DNA of 64,000 nucleotides from Galerina marginata (GCA_023014335.1 JAECYW010000005.1:186001-250000), one strand, 5' to 3'. Numbered from the stretch's first letter, positions 21,379-34,845 are shown. Numbers and translations are program-made. The notes: a model not told the origin generated them from the letters alone.

Positions 21379-23215
21379 GACAAAAGGAGTGAGCAAAAGA
21401 CAGCGTAAAAAACCTACAATCCGCCTGTCTTCACGGTTCCAGCATATGTGGAGGTTGCGTTCGCCAGAAAAGAAAGAAACGCGATATTGATCGAGGTAGA
21501 AAGCTTCATCGAGTTCGTGCGTGAAGAATGATGAACCCAAGACAACCCGATTCGGGTGGCTTTATACGATTCTGTAACGTATTCGCTTACACGAAGCGTT
21601 GAGGAATTCGGGCTTGAGGGTGATGTGAGACGAAGTTATATTGAGAACCACGGTCCCCAATGTCCTACCTGAGAATCTGAAAATGCCTCGCCTAAGGCGG
21701 AAGTGAAGTGGGGACACCTTCTGAGCCGCCGAGTTGGCATTCTTCATATCCTCAGAATATCTATGACCTATGTCAAGGCGAAGCGCCAATACTGTAGGTG
21801 CATTTTTTCTCATACAATAACGTGTGCATGTGCCGCCAGCTTTAGAAAATTATCGCTAAACGATATGCCTACTTACCTGCAATACGCATACAGTATGTGC
21901 CGACTCTAGACTTTCGAGTCCCTAGCAACCGAAAGTCCGGGTCCATAACATAATTGTCCAAGCCTGAGTAGTCTGTAGCGGCTCGCTAAGGTCTGCTACA
22001 GTATATGGGGATTGAAATGTGACTACACAGCGCTAAGCGACTGTGTGTGCGATTTTAACTTGTCGGCCTATCGAAAACACCTGCGATACGTAAGTACATA
22101 CACACGGTTGCATTTGATTTTTCGTAATTACTGTACATCACCGCTCAAGCATGCGCATGTTCAAGAGTCGCTTGCGCTGTTATATCCCCATCCCCCTTCA
22201 ACTTGGGTCTGTATGTACATAATTCTTCTACAGCTACAGAGAAATCGCCGTGACAAACGTGTAAACGCACACAATGGTACGGACCGACATGCATAACACG
22301 CGTGGCTTGAGCTACTAATAATATTAACCAAGGCGTAGACTCGGAAGTTCGGCTTCTAGTCCGATGAAGACACAAAAGGCAAAGCTCTTCAACGCAGGAA
22401 CATGATATCCACCAGAGGATATCGCACAATTCCGGCGTCCGGGGGGAGGAGAGCTCTGCTTCGAAATAGTGGACAAAAGAAGAAATGGGACATGGTATCG
22501 ATGGGTCAGAGAAGTGTATCCCCACCGCGAGAGCGTTGCGCGCCTGGTTGGCTCCTGAAAATTCAGTTTAAAGTCGAGGTAAAGATCCAATTCGGGAATG
22601 AGGTTCGTACATGAATAATAAAGCATATGAATGGAGTTTTCTTTAGCCCACACGAAGGTCGTTTATGAAGGATCTGATATCGCATTGACGGTGAACTTGA
22701 TGGCACAATCATCGAATCCTTGCGAAGGAAGATTACAAATGACTGTCCAACATGTGGGCAAAGGATGAAAATACAGGATGGAGTAGGAAGGCACAGAAGC
22801 GATTCAGCAGAGGACTTCAGACCGAAAGCACGGAGTTTCTTTACCGTAAGATAAATGGGTCTATCGAATGAAATACCATACCAATTCAAATTAGGTGGAA
22901 AGTTCGCGTTAGCCCAGCGCACAACACCTCATTACAGACAGAAGTTGGCCGCACGCGCAGGAAGTAAGGACAGAGTTTAGCACTCGATTTAGTCGAGTAT
23001 CATGCAAATTGTGTGTTGCATGGAGAAAATCTGTGCGAGATCAGTCGAATGCCTTTCGCGCGCGGCGGAGGTGTCTGAGTTCTCGGAGGCGTCGGCGGTT
23101 CTCGTATTAAGTTGACGGAACACTGCCAGGGAACAGGGATCGTTTGATCTGAAGACACCAGCCTAAGGAGACTCGTAGAGAAAGACGGCTGGGAACATAG
23201 ATCCTCTTGGATTTC
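21379..23215. other. Left-arm intergenic region
   Basis: No gene supported. Parts, for example around 22640-23130, are alignable with 56750-57200 on the opposite strand. The stretch around 21800-22600 appears specific to the left arm. Confidence 0.4.
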
Positions 23216-24010
23216 GGTGGATGTCTATATGGTGAGCAAGGTCAAAGGTGGCTTGTCTATCAGATCGATGGTTATCCCGATCACGGAGTGATTGATCCAG
23301 CGAATAGGCAGGCGTGAAATTAAAGAGGCGCTTCGGCTTTATTGTACTCACGCCACAACTTCAACATCAACCTCCGGCTGTCTTCCTCCGTCACCCGTTT
23401 GCCATTCCGTCATCGAGTAGTCAGTCTCCTGTCTATAGGTAGCAAATCACACTCTCGACTCGCTTTCGAATGCCATACCTGATTTTTCCTCGCTATTCTC
23501 GCAAGATACTGGAGGGATTGGGGAGGAACTGATGGTTTAAAATTTTTCTAGGTCCTTTAACATGACACATAACCCATCCTGAACCCATCTTGCCCTCTTT
23601 TCGACTTTTGGGCTATTTAGCTTCAAGCTCCAGGTGAGTAATCCCCAGTTATACGATTAAAACGTCTAACTCACACTCTTCCACTGCTTCTGGTTGCACC
23701 ATGCTGGCTCTATCGCTCTCCCGATGTCGTAACCGTGAAGGCGATGATGCATCAATCCTTGGATCCAGGCGAGGGGCGAAAGAAAGTCGAATAGGTAGAC
23801 TAATTGTGGTCACGACAAGTACGTTCTGCTCGTGTTCTTTTCGGACTTTACACTTAGCATCCCAGCTATTTAGCTGTCACCGCGTCGCCTTCAATGAGCT
23901 TCTTGATTCAAGCACCAATGTCCGTGCAGCAGCATATCAGCTCTCCGGAACACATGAAGAAATCTTGATCACTGTATCTTCCTCGTATACGACGGAATCG
24001 GGAGAGAAAG
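23216..24010 (+). repeat. Dispersed repeat, copy 1 of 3
   Basis: Contains CAGGCGTGAAATTAAAGAG at about 23310, a CTCACGCCACAAC block and later AGGTCCTTTAACATGAC. The same order of blocks occurs at about 37925-38660 (plus) and, for its first half, at about 56230-56720 (minus). No convincing protein is encoded. The central copy lies outside the inverted arms, so this is a dispersed repeat rather than only part of the segmental duplication. Confidence 0.7.
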
Positions 24011-24550
24011 GCCATTGCCTCCCTCCTCCCTGTCCCAGGGCTGGGATATGACGGGCTCTTTCTCAGATCCTGAGTCGTACCTCCCCACCGAGGTCGCCAC
24101 GATTGGCAGATTCATCCTTTATCTAGTAACGGTGGTATACCTCCGTCATATACGGGCCTCCCGACCGCGCTCCAATGCACCAACACCAGCACCAACACTG
24201 GCAGGGTTCCCCATCTTCGTCGATCACAGAAACTCCACCGCCCTACTTAGGAGGACACCAACACCAATGCCAACAACAGCCGTCCCTCCCATCTCTCTTT
24301 GAGCTCGCTCGAGTCAGTCGGCCTAGCAGCCCCGCACGAACCGCCTTCCTTCTCCTCAGGCATGCCATCAACATAGGTCGTCGCCTTCAACCGTTGGGCC
24401 TCGAGGCGTACTCATCAATTGCATGCGAACTCGGCTGCAGCTGCAGACTCGAAGAGTACAACCGCATATATACCGCTCTCTACCCTATGCCTCCGTCTAC
24501 AAAACGACGGGAATCCTTCGCCTAAGGGCTTTCATTCGCCGTCTGTGATG
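24011..24550 (+). pseudogene. Decayed coding region shared with the right arm
   Basis: The frame around 24175-24525 includes SRPSSPARTAFLLL and a C-terminal LEEYNRIY. The right arm has the matching SRPARTAFLLF (about 55677-55760, minus) and LACELxC-like residues before LEEYDRIYGAM (about 55540-55620). Shared codons suggest an ancestral protein-coding gene, but frames are interrupted in both arms. Family not recognised. Confidence 0.35.
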
Positions 24551-25449
24551 AACGTGATCGTCTTCTCCCGCCTTGTTCGGCACTGGTGGTCTTGGATATT
24601 TCAGGTTATCTGTCGTTTGGACATGCCCGTCACGCCCTGCCCCTGTTGTTGGGAGTTGGCTTTTTAGGGTACTAAAGTACTAACAGCGGGCTCGCGATTT
24701 CTGTTGTGCTTTCTTATTTTCGTGAACTGCAAATTTTCGTTCTCGATACTGGTGCTCGTTATCTTTCTGTGTTCAACCGTGATTATAGCCGGCTGCTGCC
24801 CTTATCCGTTGTCAATTATCCTTCTGCGTTGTCGATTTTCATTCGTACTTCTTGTTCCTGCATGCCTTCCGTCGCGTCCTCGTCGTCTTCATGCCATTTC
24901 TTTCTTCGACGCATCTAGCTATATATATATATTCACCACCCGTCATTCGTTCGTCATCTCCTTATTTCATTATTTTATTTCCATTACATTGATTATATCT
25001 ATCATTTTTTTCATCCCATTCTGTTCCTCTCCTTGAAGTCTCAGAAATAGCTCCTAATACCGATCTTCCCTCGCAGACCATCGAAGTGCGGATGACCGGA
25101 TCGACACCCGTCAAAGCCCTAGATTAGAATGAGAAAGTGGATATATCAACGGTACAAGCGTAATGAGAGGGCTTTCAAGACCTGTATCGTGCACTGATAG
25201 ATCCGTCATGTCGTCGTGGTCAGCGACAAAAGGGAAGCCAAGAATGTCACAAGGTTCCGACGATAGCTTTCCCATTCCAAGGGATATCCATAACGGAACA
25301 AATTTAGACTGCTCTAGAGGGAAGTCTTCCCGCAAGTTTCTGACGCCGTTTGTCTCCGTTATCCTATTATAAGCCCAAATGCTGACTGTTCTGAATCAGC
25401 TTTATATAAACCCCTATGTGAGTAATCTACCTCTCAGACTTCCTCTAAG
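24551..25449. other. Junction between left arm and unique interior
   Basis: Pyrimidine-rich, with many short hydrophobic frames that show no start or splice logic. No gene supported. The last 100 bp presumably include the promoter of the oxidoreductase. Confidence 0.4.
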
Positions 25450-26749
25450 ATGACCACGCACACCGCCATTGCGACCACCGCCAAGGGTGTATACGGAGCC
25501 ATCCAAGTGCCTACCGAACAACCAGGCCCCGACGAGGTCCTTATCAAGGTCGCCTATGCCTCTGTTGCGGGGTTCGACGTCTATGTTTCATCGATTGGCT
25601 GGTACGTAGAAGAATACCCTGTGGGGTTGGGACTGGGCGCCGCTGGTACTGTTGTCGGTGTTGGTGAAGGTGTTAATGACCTTCAAGTCGGCGATCGGGT
25701 ATGTTTTTACTCGTGGTGTCCTTCAAGAGTCTGATTTACTGAGTGCTGTAGGTGATTGCGTGGGCATATGGTGGATCTAAAGATGTTTCTCTTGCATTCA
25801 AAGGTACACGGGCAAGAGCTCTCCAGGAGTTCAGCGTTCAATCGCGATCCACTGTCGCAAAGGTATGGACACCTTGGTGAAACTTGGATGAGACACATTC
25901 CACTATTCTGACGGTTCTTTGCAGATCCCGGATAACTTGCCTTTCGACGTCGCTGCAACAATCCCAGACAATTTCGGTGTCGGATACTACACGTTATTCA
26001 CCAAGCTTGCTCTCCCAGTCTCCTCTTTTCCTGCAACAAGACCCCCGCCTCTCGCGTCAACCCCGATTCTCGTCTATGGCGGCGGAGGCAGCGCATCTCA
26101 ATCTATCATCCAGTTACTCCGCATTGCAGGTTATACGAACATTCTGACTACGGCTTCACCGAAACATCACGATTACCTCATTTCTCTCGGCGCTACACGG
26201 TGCTTCGACTATCGTAACCCACGATTAGTGGAAGAGATCGCCGAAGCCGTTGGTGGGGACGGTAAAGTGCCGATTGTGATAGACGGAATCACTACGGAAA
26301 CCACGATTAGCACCTGCGCCAAGATTATCAGACCCGGTGGCGATCTCGCGCTGTTATTGCCTATCAGCCCAGGTAATTCACTGGTTGATTCGTCCGGTGC
26401 GGAGGTGTATATGGAGCTCCGTGAGGATGTCAACCCTCTGCCTGAGGGAGTCAAGTATGTAGGTATAAGAGCCTTTTTAGCAGAGGAGGTACGTTGTAAT
26501 TTATTTCTTTTTGGACGCTACTCAATTTCTGATTTGTTAAATCATAAATCACAGGAGGATCCATTCCTCAGGGAAAATTTATTTATCAAGATCCTTCCAG
26601 ATCTACTGCAAGCTGGCCTAGTCAAACCAAACCACGTACGTTTGATTGACTTCCCGGGGACTTTGGAAGAGCGGGTGAAAGCGGGTATGGATTTAGTCAG
26701 GGGGAATAAGTTGAGCAACGAAAAGTTGATCGTAAAGATTGAAACTTAA
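25450..26749 (+). CDS. Medium-chain dehydrogenase/reductase (quinone oxidoreductase-like)
   Basis: Four exons (25450-25698, 25752-25862, 25925-26488, 26555-26749), all phase 0, give 372 aa. The N-terminal GroES-like part (EVLIKVAYASVAGFDVY ... GAAGTVVGVGEGV) is followed by a Rossmann domain with an ILVYGGGGSASQ nucleotide loop (about 160) and the LGATRCFDY motif. It lacks the structural and catalytic zinc cysteines, as in quinone oxidoreductase and trans-enoyl-reductase-type members that use NADPH. The third intron (26489-26554) is a multiple of three and could be retained without breaking the frame. Substrate unknown. Confidence 0.9.
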
Positions 26750-27048
26750 AGATGCATACATGTATTGGATGGCTTAAAATATTGTTATATTTTTTCGTAA
26801 CTGCCGCTTGGTTGTAAACACGAGCCGCCTTCATCAATTTGGGGTACCCAATTAGAATACCCGGTCGGTTAATTTGACGCCTATCCAAGGCCCGAGGGGC
26901 GTTGAAGTTTGTGTTCTGAAGAAAATTTTGCTGCACAAGATATATATTGCCATGTATCGCAGTCTAAGTTAGTCGAGTATCAAATACAGTGGAAACGTTA
27001 TAGTCCATTTACTGTCCACTACGTCCTCCCCCCAAGTGCCATTCAGAA
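26750..27048. other. Intergenic, convergent gene ends
   Basis: Holds the 3' flanks of the oxidoreductase (plus) and of the 508-residue protein (minus). No gene seen. Confidence 0.4.
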
Positions 27049-28690
27049 CTACCCTATAAAAAGTTCATCATCATCTGCGCCGACAAACCGGATCCACTCT
27101 TCAGGTGCCTCTCTTGCTCTTAATAGAATGCGAGACGAATTCCACTGCGAAAGAAGTGCAAAAAATCCTTGAATGGCGACCAGAGCAATATTATTTTTGT
27201 TAGTTTGAAGCAAAGTTTGGAGTTCCCGTTGGATGTGATCGTTGCGAAGTTTTCCAGCACCATTTGAATCGTCTATGGATTGAAAACCATCCAATATTCG
27301 GAGGAAACGGTCGTGAGATGTTTTGATTAGTTTTGTGAGTTCTACCTGAGGACTGCGAAAGTGCTTGTGCGCCGCGAGCATGTCCGCCAAGCTCAAGGTA
27401 GCGAACTGATGGAAAGCTATATATCCATGAAGTCAGTTGAGCATCATCCTCGCGAAGGTTGAAACGCACCTTCATAGGACATCACACCAATTCTTTTCTG
27501 AGACAGTGAACGGTAGAGAAATATGCACGAGGCCAGATTCTCTCCTGGATTCGACATTGCTATGTCAGATGACCTGGGGTCACTGTCGATGGAAGGAAGG
27601 TTCTTCAATGCAGCGACAAATTCTGCTGGTTCTTTGAGTCCATCCAAAACGGAGAGGACGGTCTCGATCATTGAATATGCGAATTCTCTGAGCCGTTTCC
27701 ACCTTTGAAGGGTCGGTTTTGTCATGTAAATTATCGCCTTCGGAAGGCCGTAAAATTGTCCTGATGCGAGGGATTCAAGTGGTTCACCTGTTGTATTTCG
27801 ACGCCATGTGAACACATTGTCAGTGGCGGTAGGGGTAGCACCACTGGTAATTTGGTATTCTCCCTGGGCAGTACGAAGGATGTCATCCAAATTCTGATCA
27901 CTTACGAGATCGACGTAGGAGGATCGTGTACCACTGTCGAAGTGAACGAAGGTACGGTCTTCGATCTCGTAGCATTTGAATCGACCGATGCTTGTTGAAA
28001 GGATGAAGCAAGTTCCACCTTTCGTGGTCTGCGCCAACGAAGCGTGCTGGAAGTACTTGCTCACCAGGAAAATGAAGCCATGTCGGGAAATACGCCCGCA
28101 ATAACAGTTGCCCCGACTGATCACCACATCCAAAGGAACATCTGTATCATATTCCGCCAGCGCGTCATTTGGTTGTCCGGGAAAGAGACCTAAACGAGCC
28201 AAAAGGTCGAACGAGCAACTCCCATTGCTGATGCGACCGGAATCGGGATCTATTGGTAGATCTCGGAGAAGGAGTGATTTTGAGAAATGGGGTACGTTCA
28301 GCGTGCCAGATTGGCCGGAATATTGATTCAAATATGCATCTTTCTCCACGAGCCTGCGGACCACTGATAGCGAGGAAATTCTACATTCAAATTTATCCAA
28401 ACCAGGTACAGAGAAAGCAACTCACTTTGGTTAGAGTCCTCCTGTGGTCCTAAGTGGTAGACATCGCCAGCGATATGACTGAATTGGCCGCCATGAATTA
28501 CAAACTCGGATGCTCCCTCGAACTGAGCCATTGCGAAATGTAGTGGATTGATTGGGTGACTTCCCCCCGCGTCTTTGTCTTTTAAACCGGTTTTTGACAG
28601 ATATGGCTGGTCTTGTATTTCGCACCGCCATTTTGTCCCGCAGTTTGGGACGTGGGAACAGGGCGGTGCTGGTTGTACCTCAGTCCCCAT
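27049..28690 (-). CDS. Conserved hypothetical protein with fungal NLR-type N-terminal motif
   Basis: Three exons (complement of 27049-27416, 27470-28363, 28426-28690) with phase-1 GT...AG introns give 508 aa. Residues around 54-77 (FEGASEFVIHGGQFSHIAGDVYH) match the short F..A..F.I.GG.F..V.GD motif that opens many Agaricomycete NLR-like and signalling proteins. No NACHT, kinase or repeat domain follows. The middle (about 150-330) is rich in short beta-like segments, and the end is helical. Function unknown. The protein could be a stand-alone relative of those modular proteins. Confidence 0.65.
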
Positions 28691-29603
28691 GCAGTGCAGC
28701 GCTTTACTAGCCTCCTAGATTACTATTAGAAAATAAAAGGCGGTGTATGTCTTTGAATGAACCCACATGGCTTTGTCAATCAGTCCGTTCCTTCGATTTG
28801 ACACAGAACTGCCTGCTCGGTCGTCTAGTATGGCTACTCTCATGATTATAAGAACAAAGGTAAGGACTGAATCAGTTCCAGTTCATTTGCCTCAAATGCG
28901 GTGCATAGAGTACCTCACTCACGGCCGAAAAACAGGTGGGCAAACTCAGAGGGCGCATATCAAAAGCACCGGCACGGAAAACAGAAAAGTTACCAAGATT
29001 CATAATATCTACGAGACAGAGAAAATGCGGGGCTTAAGTACCAAAAATATAAAGGAGAAAGCGAACAGTTGGATATGGATTGACTCACCTCAGCCGAACA
29101 TGTGTATGACTGTTAAAAATCACGCATTCGCCGGGGTGAGTGGTTGTCAACCAACATTCTGTAGCGACAGCAGCGGACGGTAGACGGTGGGTATGCTGTG
29201 ATAAATACATCATCTTAGGAATGGTCAGGCACGGACAAGGCGACGTCAATTCGCCAAATACCTTAATCAAAATGCATCGCTTTTCATAGACCTGAGATGA
29301 GGTCTACCTATTCAATATGGATGGTGTCTCGTTGACTCCAATTCCCTGAAGGAACACCACAGACGGTGACGGTATCTGAAGGAGTAAAAAGTGAATGCAG
29401 CGTAGAGTTGACGTGGATCGCGATGGGCTATTTCAACGGTCAAGGAACAAACTATTTATGACGTAGTGTTCGGGTGCTATTCCTTACTATCACGTGCTGC
29501 TCAAAATTAGTCAGCTTTGACCTCACCAAAACATACAATCCTCCTGCTCTGATTATTCGTTAAACGACGGTGTCGAGCAGCTTGATCTTAAAGTCGCCTT
29601 CCG
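28691..29603. other. Intergenic between divergent genes
   Basis: Separates the 508-residue protein (minus) from the F-box gene (plus). Scattered short frames only. Confidence 0.4.
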
Positions 29604-30584
29604 ATGGAGAGGAACCTCCTTAATTCACCCGATTTCACGCTACACGTATACAGGAAGCAGAATATTTGTGACAACACATTGGACGATGCGCAGCTGGAAA
29701 CACGGTGTCCGCTCGACAATGGGCGGCACAATTGCACGCCTATATCCGCATTTTCTTCCACCAATCAGCTCGATAGGCTCCCCCTAGAACTTCTCGTTGA
29801 GGTTCTACTGCAACTAGACATCCCTTCACTGACTCGCTTCCGCGGCCTCAACCGCCACGCAATGGAGCTTGTCAACTCGGTTCACCAGTACACCGCGATC
29901 ATCAAGCATTGCCCCAACATCATCCGCGCCATTATCAGCATTCAGGCGGACGCGTTTGACTGCAGTACTCTGTTTAGAACACTTTGTACCAGTCGATGTT
30001 CCACGTGCAATCACTTTGGCAACTTCCTCTACCTTATAGACTGTCGTCGCGTCTGCTACTTCTGTTTTACCCGGCTGGCCGAATACTTTCCCCTCACAAG
30101 TCGCGAAGCATCCAAGTTCTTCACCCCTAACACAGTGCCACGGGGAAAAGCTAAAAGCTCCCGCAAACTCTTAGAGCTGGCTAACCCCCCAAGCGTTCTA
30201 AGCCTACCTGGGCGATACTGTGGCTCTGGGATTACGAGAGGTGGGATTTTTCAGGGGAGACGTCTTCGACTTTACGATCGCCTGGCGGTGGTCCAGGGTC
30301 TGGTAGATAAAGGCCTTCCACAGTCGGACAAAACCACCTGCGAACCTAAGCGACATATGGCCATCATCTCCGCGCCGATTCTGCTCGATGCTGGCCAGCA
30401 GGTCGACGAAGGATATTTCTGCCTTGGTTGCTGGGACGAGTCGGACGAGAAAACCAAGCATTTCAGAATCAAATACACGACAGAAGAGATTTCGGAGCAT
30501 ATTGAGAGATATGGGCGAATAGAGAGGAGGCCGAGGATTCCAGGCTGGTTCATGCACATTCCTAAAGACCAAATCACGCCATAG
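29604..30584 (+). CDS. F-box protein
   Basis: Single-exon frame of 326 aa. The F-box is clear at about 55-95 (LDRLPLELLVEVLLQLDIPSLTRFRGLNRHA). Downstream is a cysteine cluster (C-x2-C ... C-x2-C around 130-152, SRCSTCNHFGN, CRRVCYFCF) and a second CLGCW near 275, compatible with zinc binding. This layout is common in fungal F-box proteins of about 300-400 residues with a short zinc-ribbon-like middle. Expected role is substrate recognition in an SCF complex. Confidence 0.8.
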   Translation: MERNLLNSPDFTLHVYRKQNICDNTLDDAQLETRCPLDNGRHNCTPISAFSSTNQLDRLPLELLVEVLLQLDIPSLTRFRGLNRHAMELVNSVHQYTAIIKHCPNIIRAIISIQADAFDCSTLFRTLCTSRCSTCNHFGNFLYLIDCRRVCYFCFTRLAEYFPLTSREASKFFTPNTVPRGKAKSSRKLLELANPPSVLSLPGRYCGSGITRGGIFQGRRLRLYDRLAVVQGLVDKGLPQSDKTTCEPKRHMAIISAPILLDAGQQVDEGYFCLGCWDESDEKTKHFRIKYTTEEISEHIERYGRIERRPRIPGWFMHIPKDQITP

Positions 30585-32358
30585 TCAATTTCCTGGCATT
30601 TCGTTACAAGGAACATGGACACCCGACCCAATTACCCACCACAGGCAGAACCTCTTCTGTCATCCGGTACCTACCTTGTCAATCCTCCCGTCGTCCCTTC
30701 TATACCCCTCGGCGCGTTTCCTACATCTTATATTGCTCTACCCGATAGGCCTGCGAAGAGGATGGAGAGAGGTAGAACGCAGGCGGTGCGCCGAGGGTGT
30801 CCCTGGAGCTGTAGTTTGCACTAAGGCAGCGGGTTTCGATTGAAGGATCAGTGGACATAGATCTAGACTATATAGAGGTGCATCTTGGAGATGACAGGCA
30901 AGACAAAAAAGTTAACATTTTAGTTGTGGGCGAGCGACAAGCATGGAAAGAGCGTTGACACCTAAAGGCTACATGCTCTGAATCAGCAGCTTGTAGAGAA
31001 ACCAGGATCAGAATAAAACAAGCCTTGGTTTGGCTGTGGTTCCTGGGAGGACGGCAATAGAAGGATGGAAACGGGATCACTATTTCCCCAGCGCGGTTTA
31101 GTTTTGGTGGGGAGACAGCTGGAGACCGTTCGAGTAACAGTCCAGGAACACCCTAGGAAGTAAAAAGTAAGACGAACTAGCGTGGTTTCATTCCGTTTTG
31201 CATCATCACGCCATAGAATTGGCTCACTTCGAGTCTTCGACACCCGCGGCGCAGGCTCCCGCCCAATCCGTAATTAGTATGCTCGACTAGATGAACATGC
31301 GAAGAGAAAGAGAGGGCGACGAAGAATGGTAAATGTACGAGGATGTTAGAGTGAGCCCGTCGCTGGGCTGAGGGTGCTTGGTGACACCAATTCCGTAGAG
31401 GATGACGGGATGATACGAAGAACGAAACTAAACGACAGCCTGATTTCGAGCTTGAGCTTCGATCTTACTTTCTACCTGCTTACTTCTACGATTTACTTGG
31501 ACTGATACGCGCCCGAAAAGCCTTTAGCGACCAACACTAGAACTCTGGGCTAAGTTATGCTTTCATTCGGCTTTGGGTATATTGACAGATTCTCGTGTCA
31601 CGCGTCAAGCATTTGGGAGGCGTAGGACGGGCCCGAGAAGACGCTGAACTTCAAAGTGAAAGCTGGACAGCTTCGCACTCGCGGCTGTACTCCTTCATCT
31701 TGATCCTTCTGAAGGTTTCATTTCTCCTTCCCGTCCTTCTTTCCCCCCATTTGTTCCTGATGTTCGCATTTCTCTGCTGCTTCTCCTCAGAACCAATCCG
31801 CACTCGCGGTCAAGACTTCATCTAGTTGACAAAACAGAGCAGTGCAGAATGATACACGTCTGATATCTACATCATCGATGAGTTCCTTACAAGCTTGTTT
31901 AATAAATTCAGATCTGAACCTACCAGACTATATACATTATCATTCTTCCTTCCCTCAGGACATCTTTTGCTTTGGGTCAAATATTTTCCTTTATATCGCG
32001 CCATCTCTTTCCTTCGAGACTGCATTTTCGTGGTGAGATTATTCCATCGACCATTTTTTGCTGACCTTCATCTTTTCTCTCTTCTCTAGATCTAAATGGG
32101 TTTTCTGCTCGTCACTTCCTATCGGTTCTCGTAACCGTGAGCTTGTCTCAAGCCCATCGAACCTTTAAGTCGTAATCGCACAGCGAAATTGCTCACGCCA
32201 CAATTTCAACTTCAACTTCCCCGTCGACCCATCCTCCTCCGGTGGAACAGCCGCATAGTAGCGAAACCAGGCGAAATACACGCTCCAGTATGTGTCGCAA
32301 GAAGAGTACATTTGACCTACGGACCTGATACAATTACATTGGGACAATGAGCGGTAGT
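30585..32358. other. Intergenic, no gene supported
   Basis: Several open frames of 60-85 codons lack starts, splice logic or recognisable motifs. Serves as the common 3' region of the F-box gene and the 648-residue gene. Confidence 0.4.
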
Positions 32359-34642
32359 CTACGCGATTCTCCTATCTACAGGACAAACCCCGTATGTTTT
32401 CGCGTACTTCTGCATCGCAACTTTCTTCTGCGCCATCTTCTTCTTGAAGTATTCGACGTGCTTTGGCTGCATGACCGTCACCGTCCCGTCCTCCAACATG
32501 GATGTGAGTGGTAACTTTTTGGTCGCTATCGGCAAGGTCAGTAAAAACTCGTTCAGGCCGCCAAGCCCGTCGTATTCGCCAGGGTCCTTTTCGTTCTCGC
32601 GGCCTCTATATATTCTTCGCTTCGAATCCGCAAGCGCCATATATTCCTGAATCGCATTGGCCGTGTCTGCACTAGCGCCGGCGAACCGATCTCTCACTTT
32701 ATCGAGGTAAGCGTCGACGCGCTGGGTGAAGACATTGATATAAGTGTTGTCGGGGGTGGCCAAAAGCTGAAGGAACTCGTATTCGGGGCTCTCCGGATCT
32801 TGGGAGGCGGGGGAAGCGTTAATAGCCGTAACAATTTGATCAAGTACGTCGTAGTGTCGTCCATCAGCCTTTAACGTCGCCGTCTCTGGAACATAAGCCA
32901 TCAAGCTCTCGCGGCGAGCTGAGTAGACAGGGTTACTGTGCGACGACAAATATAAGCATGAAAACATACACCATAAAAACGGAGAGAAGTCTTACAAGAA
33001 GTCAACCATCAACATAGCGGCGATCGCTTTCAAAGGTAACAGGATCGCTTCGCGTCTCGTGACCCTGAAAACCATTTCGTTGACGGCCTGGTAGTCCTCT
33101 ATGCCGGGTTCGATTATGGGAAAACTGAAAGGGCCTTCGGATCCTTCAACTGCGAGCCTTTCAGTCGGCGGAGCTGTACTGTTATCGTTGTAGAATAAAC
33201 TGAGGCCAAGATAGTCGACGGATTCGACGTAATGTTGATTCGTAATAGTATGTAACTATCCAAATGCTTAGCTGGTGCACGCATATACGGATAGAAAGAC
33301 GAACCTGGTGCTCGCTACCGACGTCAGGCAACACGGTCTGCAACGCGTGGGAGTTGAAGAACAATGTCAATGGGACTCCGTTAATCCTGGCTGCTTGCTC
33401 CTGCACTTGGGCCGTCGACGTTCTGCTGGCTCTAATATTCATACTCCGGCTGAGCAGGATGTGGCCAACCCAGTCCTTGACCGCCGTTACCTGTGGCAAG
33501 GGCGTCGAATTCGTGAGCGGCCCGTCGAGGAAATTATAAGCTTCCATCATAAGTAAGTTCACGAGCACGATTTCTATGTAGAAAAATGACTTACTGAACC
33601 TTGAACTGTACCACCTCTCCACTGATGCGATGACAACAGGCTCGAAGTCCTCTACACGCCTCTAGAATAAAAATAGGCCTGTTCACAATCACGCATCTCT
33701 AACGAACAAGGAACTTACCACACGAGAAAACGCCGGGCCACTATCTCCACTGAAAAGTACGTCGTATAGGGCATTATGAGGATCACATTTAGATGCATTT
33801 CCCCTAGAGGATCCCAACGACCTTCTGAAGACTTCCTGGTTACTACCGTCAAACCAATGTGGCCAAGGCGCCAGCAGCTCCTGATAATATATATTAAATT
33901 TCGAAACCGCCGGAGGACATGTAATGGTCTTACCTTCATCACCATCACACCTCCGATGTGGCTAGTATTTAGTTATATCAGAGAACGCACGAAAATCAAG
34001 GAGAGAAAAAAAAAACCTTACCCGTCGAAAGGACCCAAGTCCATGGATTGCGACTTGAACTGGCGAATATTTCGATATATCAACCGTAAATATTAGATCG
34101 ACTTTCGAACTACTCACCGCGTTGAGGCTGTCCCCTTGGAAAACCCAGCCTTGCCTCAAGCGCCCATAGAACCTCATAATACCGAGCCGGCGGCTAGCGT
34201 CGAGGCCGTTTGGATCCCAGCTTGCACACTGAAGGAACGCATCCGGGCCAGTCCCATCGGGATTTCGGCTGGCTACCAAGCAAATAGTCCGTTGCTTAAT
34301 GGCCTGGGTGAGATCGAGGATGGAATTGGAATTTGTGACCAGATCAGGGAGAACAACGATAACGAAGCGAAGGTGACGGGAAACAGAGTTGAGAGGATGG
34401 TCAGGAGTGTCATGATTGTAGACAATTGGTGTCCCATCGGCAAGGGCAAATGTACTATAGCTATTAGCAGGGAAAACGTCGTTGAGAATGGAGCGCAGGC
34501 TAAGAGCTCTGTCGGATACGGGAGTCTTTGCAAGCCATTGACCAAACCAGTCCGTAAGTCCCCCAATTTCTGCGGGTGAGAGATTTCGAGGGTGTTCGTC
34601 AATACCAGCAACAAAGGACACGATAGGTTGGACGGTGGACAT
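32359..34642 (-). CDS. Conserved hypothetical protein, 648 aa
   Basis: Seven exons (complement of 32359-32935, 32996-33255, 33305-33661, 33719-33880, 33934-33961, 34022-34059, 34118-34642). All introns are 48-60 nt with GT...AG, and exons as small as 28 and 38 nt join exactly in frame, which strongly supports the model. Within exon 5 a further 54-nt stretch with a good GTAAGT donor could be an optional in-frame intron. No signal peptide or membrane segment is evident. Notable blocks are FDGHIGGVMVMKELLAPWP and NPVYSARRESLMAYVPE. I do not recognise a domain. Function unknown. Confidence 0.75.
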
Positions 34643-34845
34643 GGTAAGAAAATGCGACTCGATAAAACGAAGCTAAGTCCGTTCTTGAATCGTTACTACA
34701 CGCAACTTATAATTATACCCCAGTGAACGTGCCAACGATCTATCTGGCTGGCCATCAACCCATTTGTCTTGGAAGCGCAGCTGGCGCTTGAATTAACCCC
34801 AATGCAACGCAGGCCGGATACCACTTGACCAGACTTGATCCACCG
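34643..34845. promoter_or_regulatory. Upstream region of the 648-residue gene
   Basis: About 200 bp between the start codon and the diverged repeat array. No specific motif assigned. Confidence 0.3.

Larger units (their letters stand above)
15692..24550. repeat. Left arm of an inverted segmental duplication
   Basis: The gene order and strand pattern are the mirror image of 55480-63755: acyltransferase end, oxygenase-prenyltransferase fusion, HsbA-like gene, barrel-like gene, and a repeated block. Exon lengths of the three complete gene pairs are nearly all identical between arms. Non-coding stretches are also alignable, for example 19437-19600 with 59195-59360 reversed. The outer edge is sharp at about 15692. 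The inner edge, about 24550, is approximate. Confidence 0.9.
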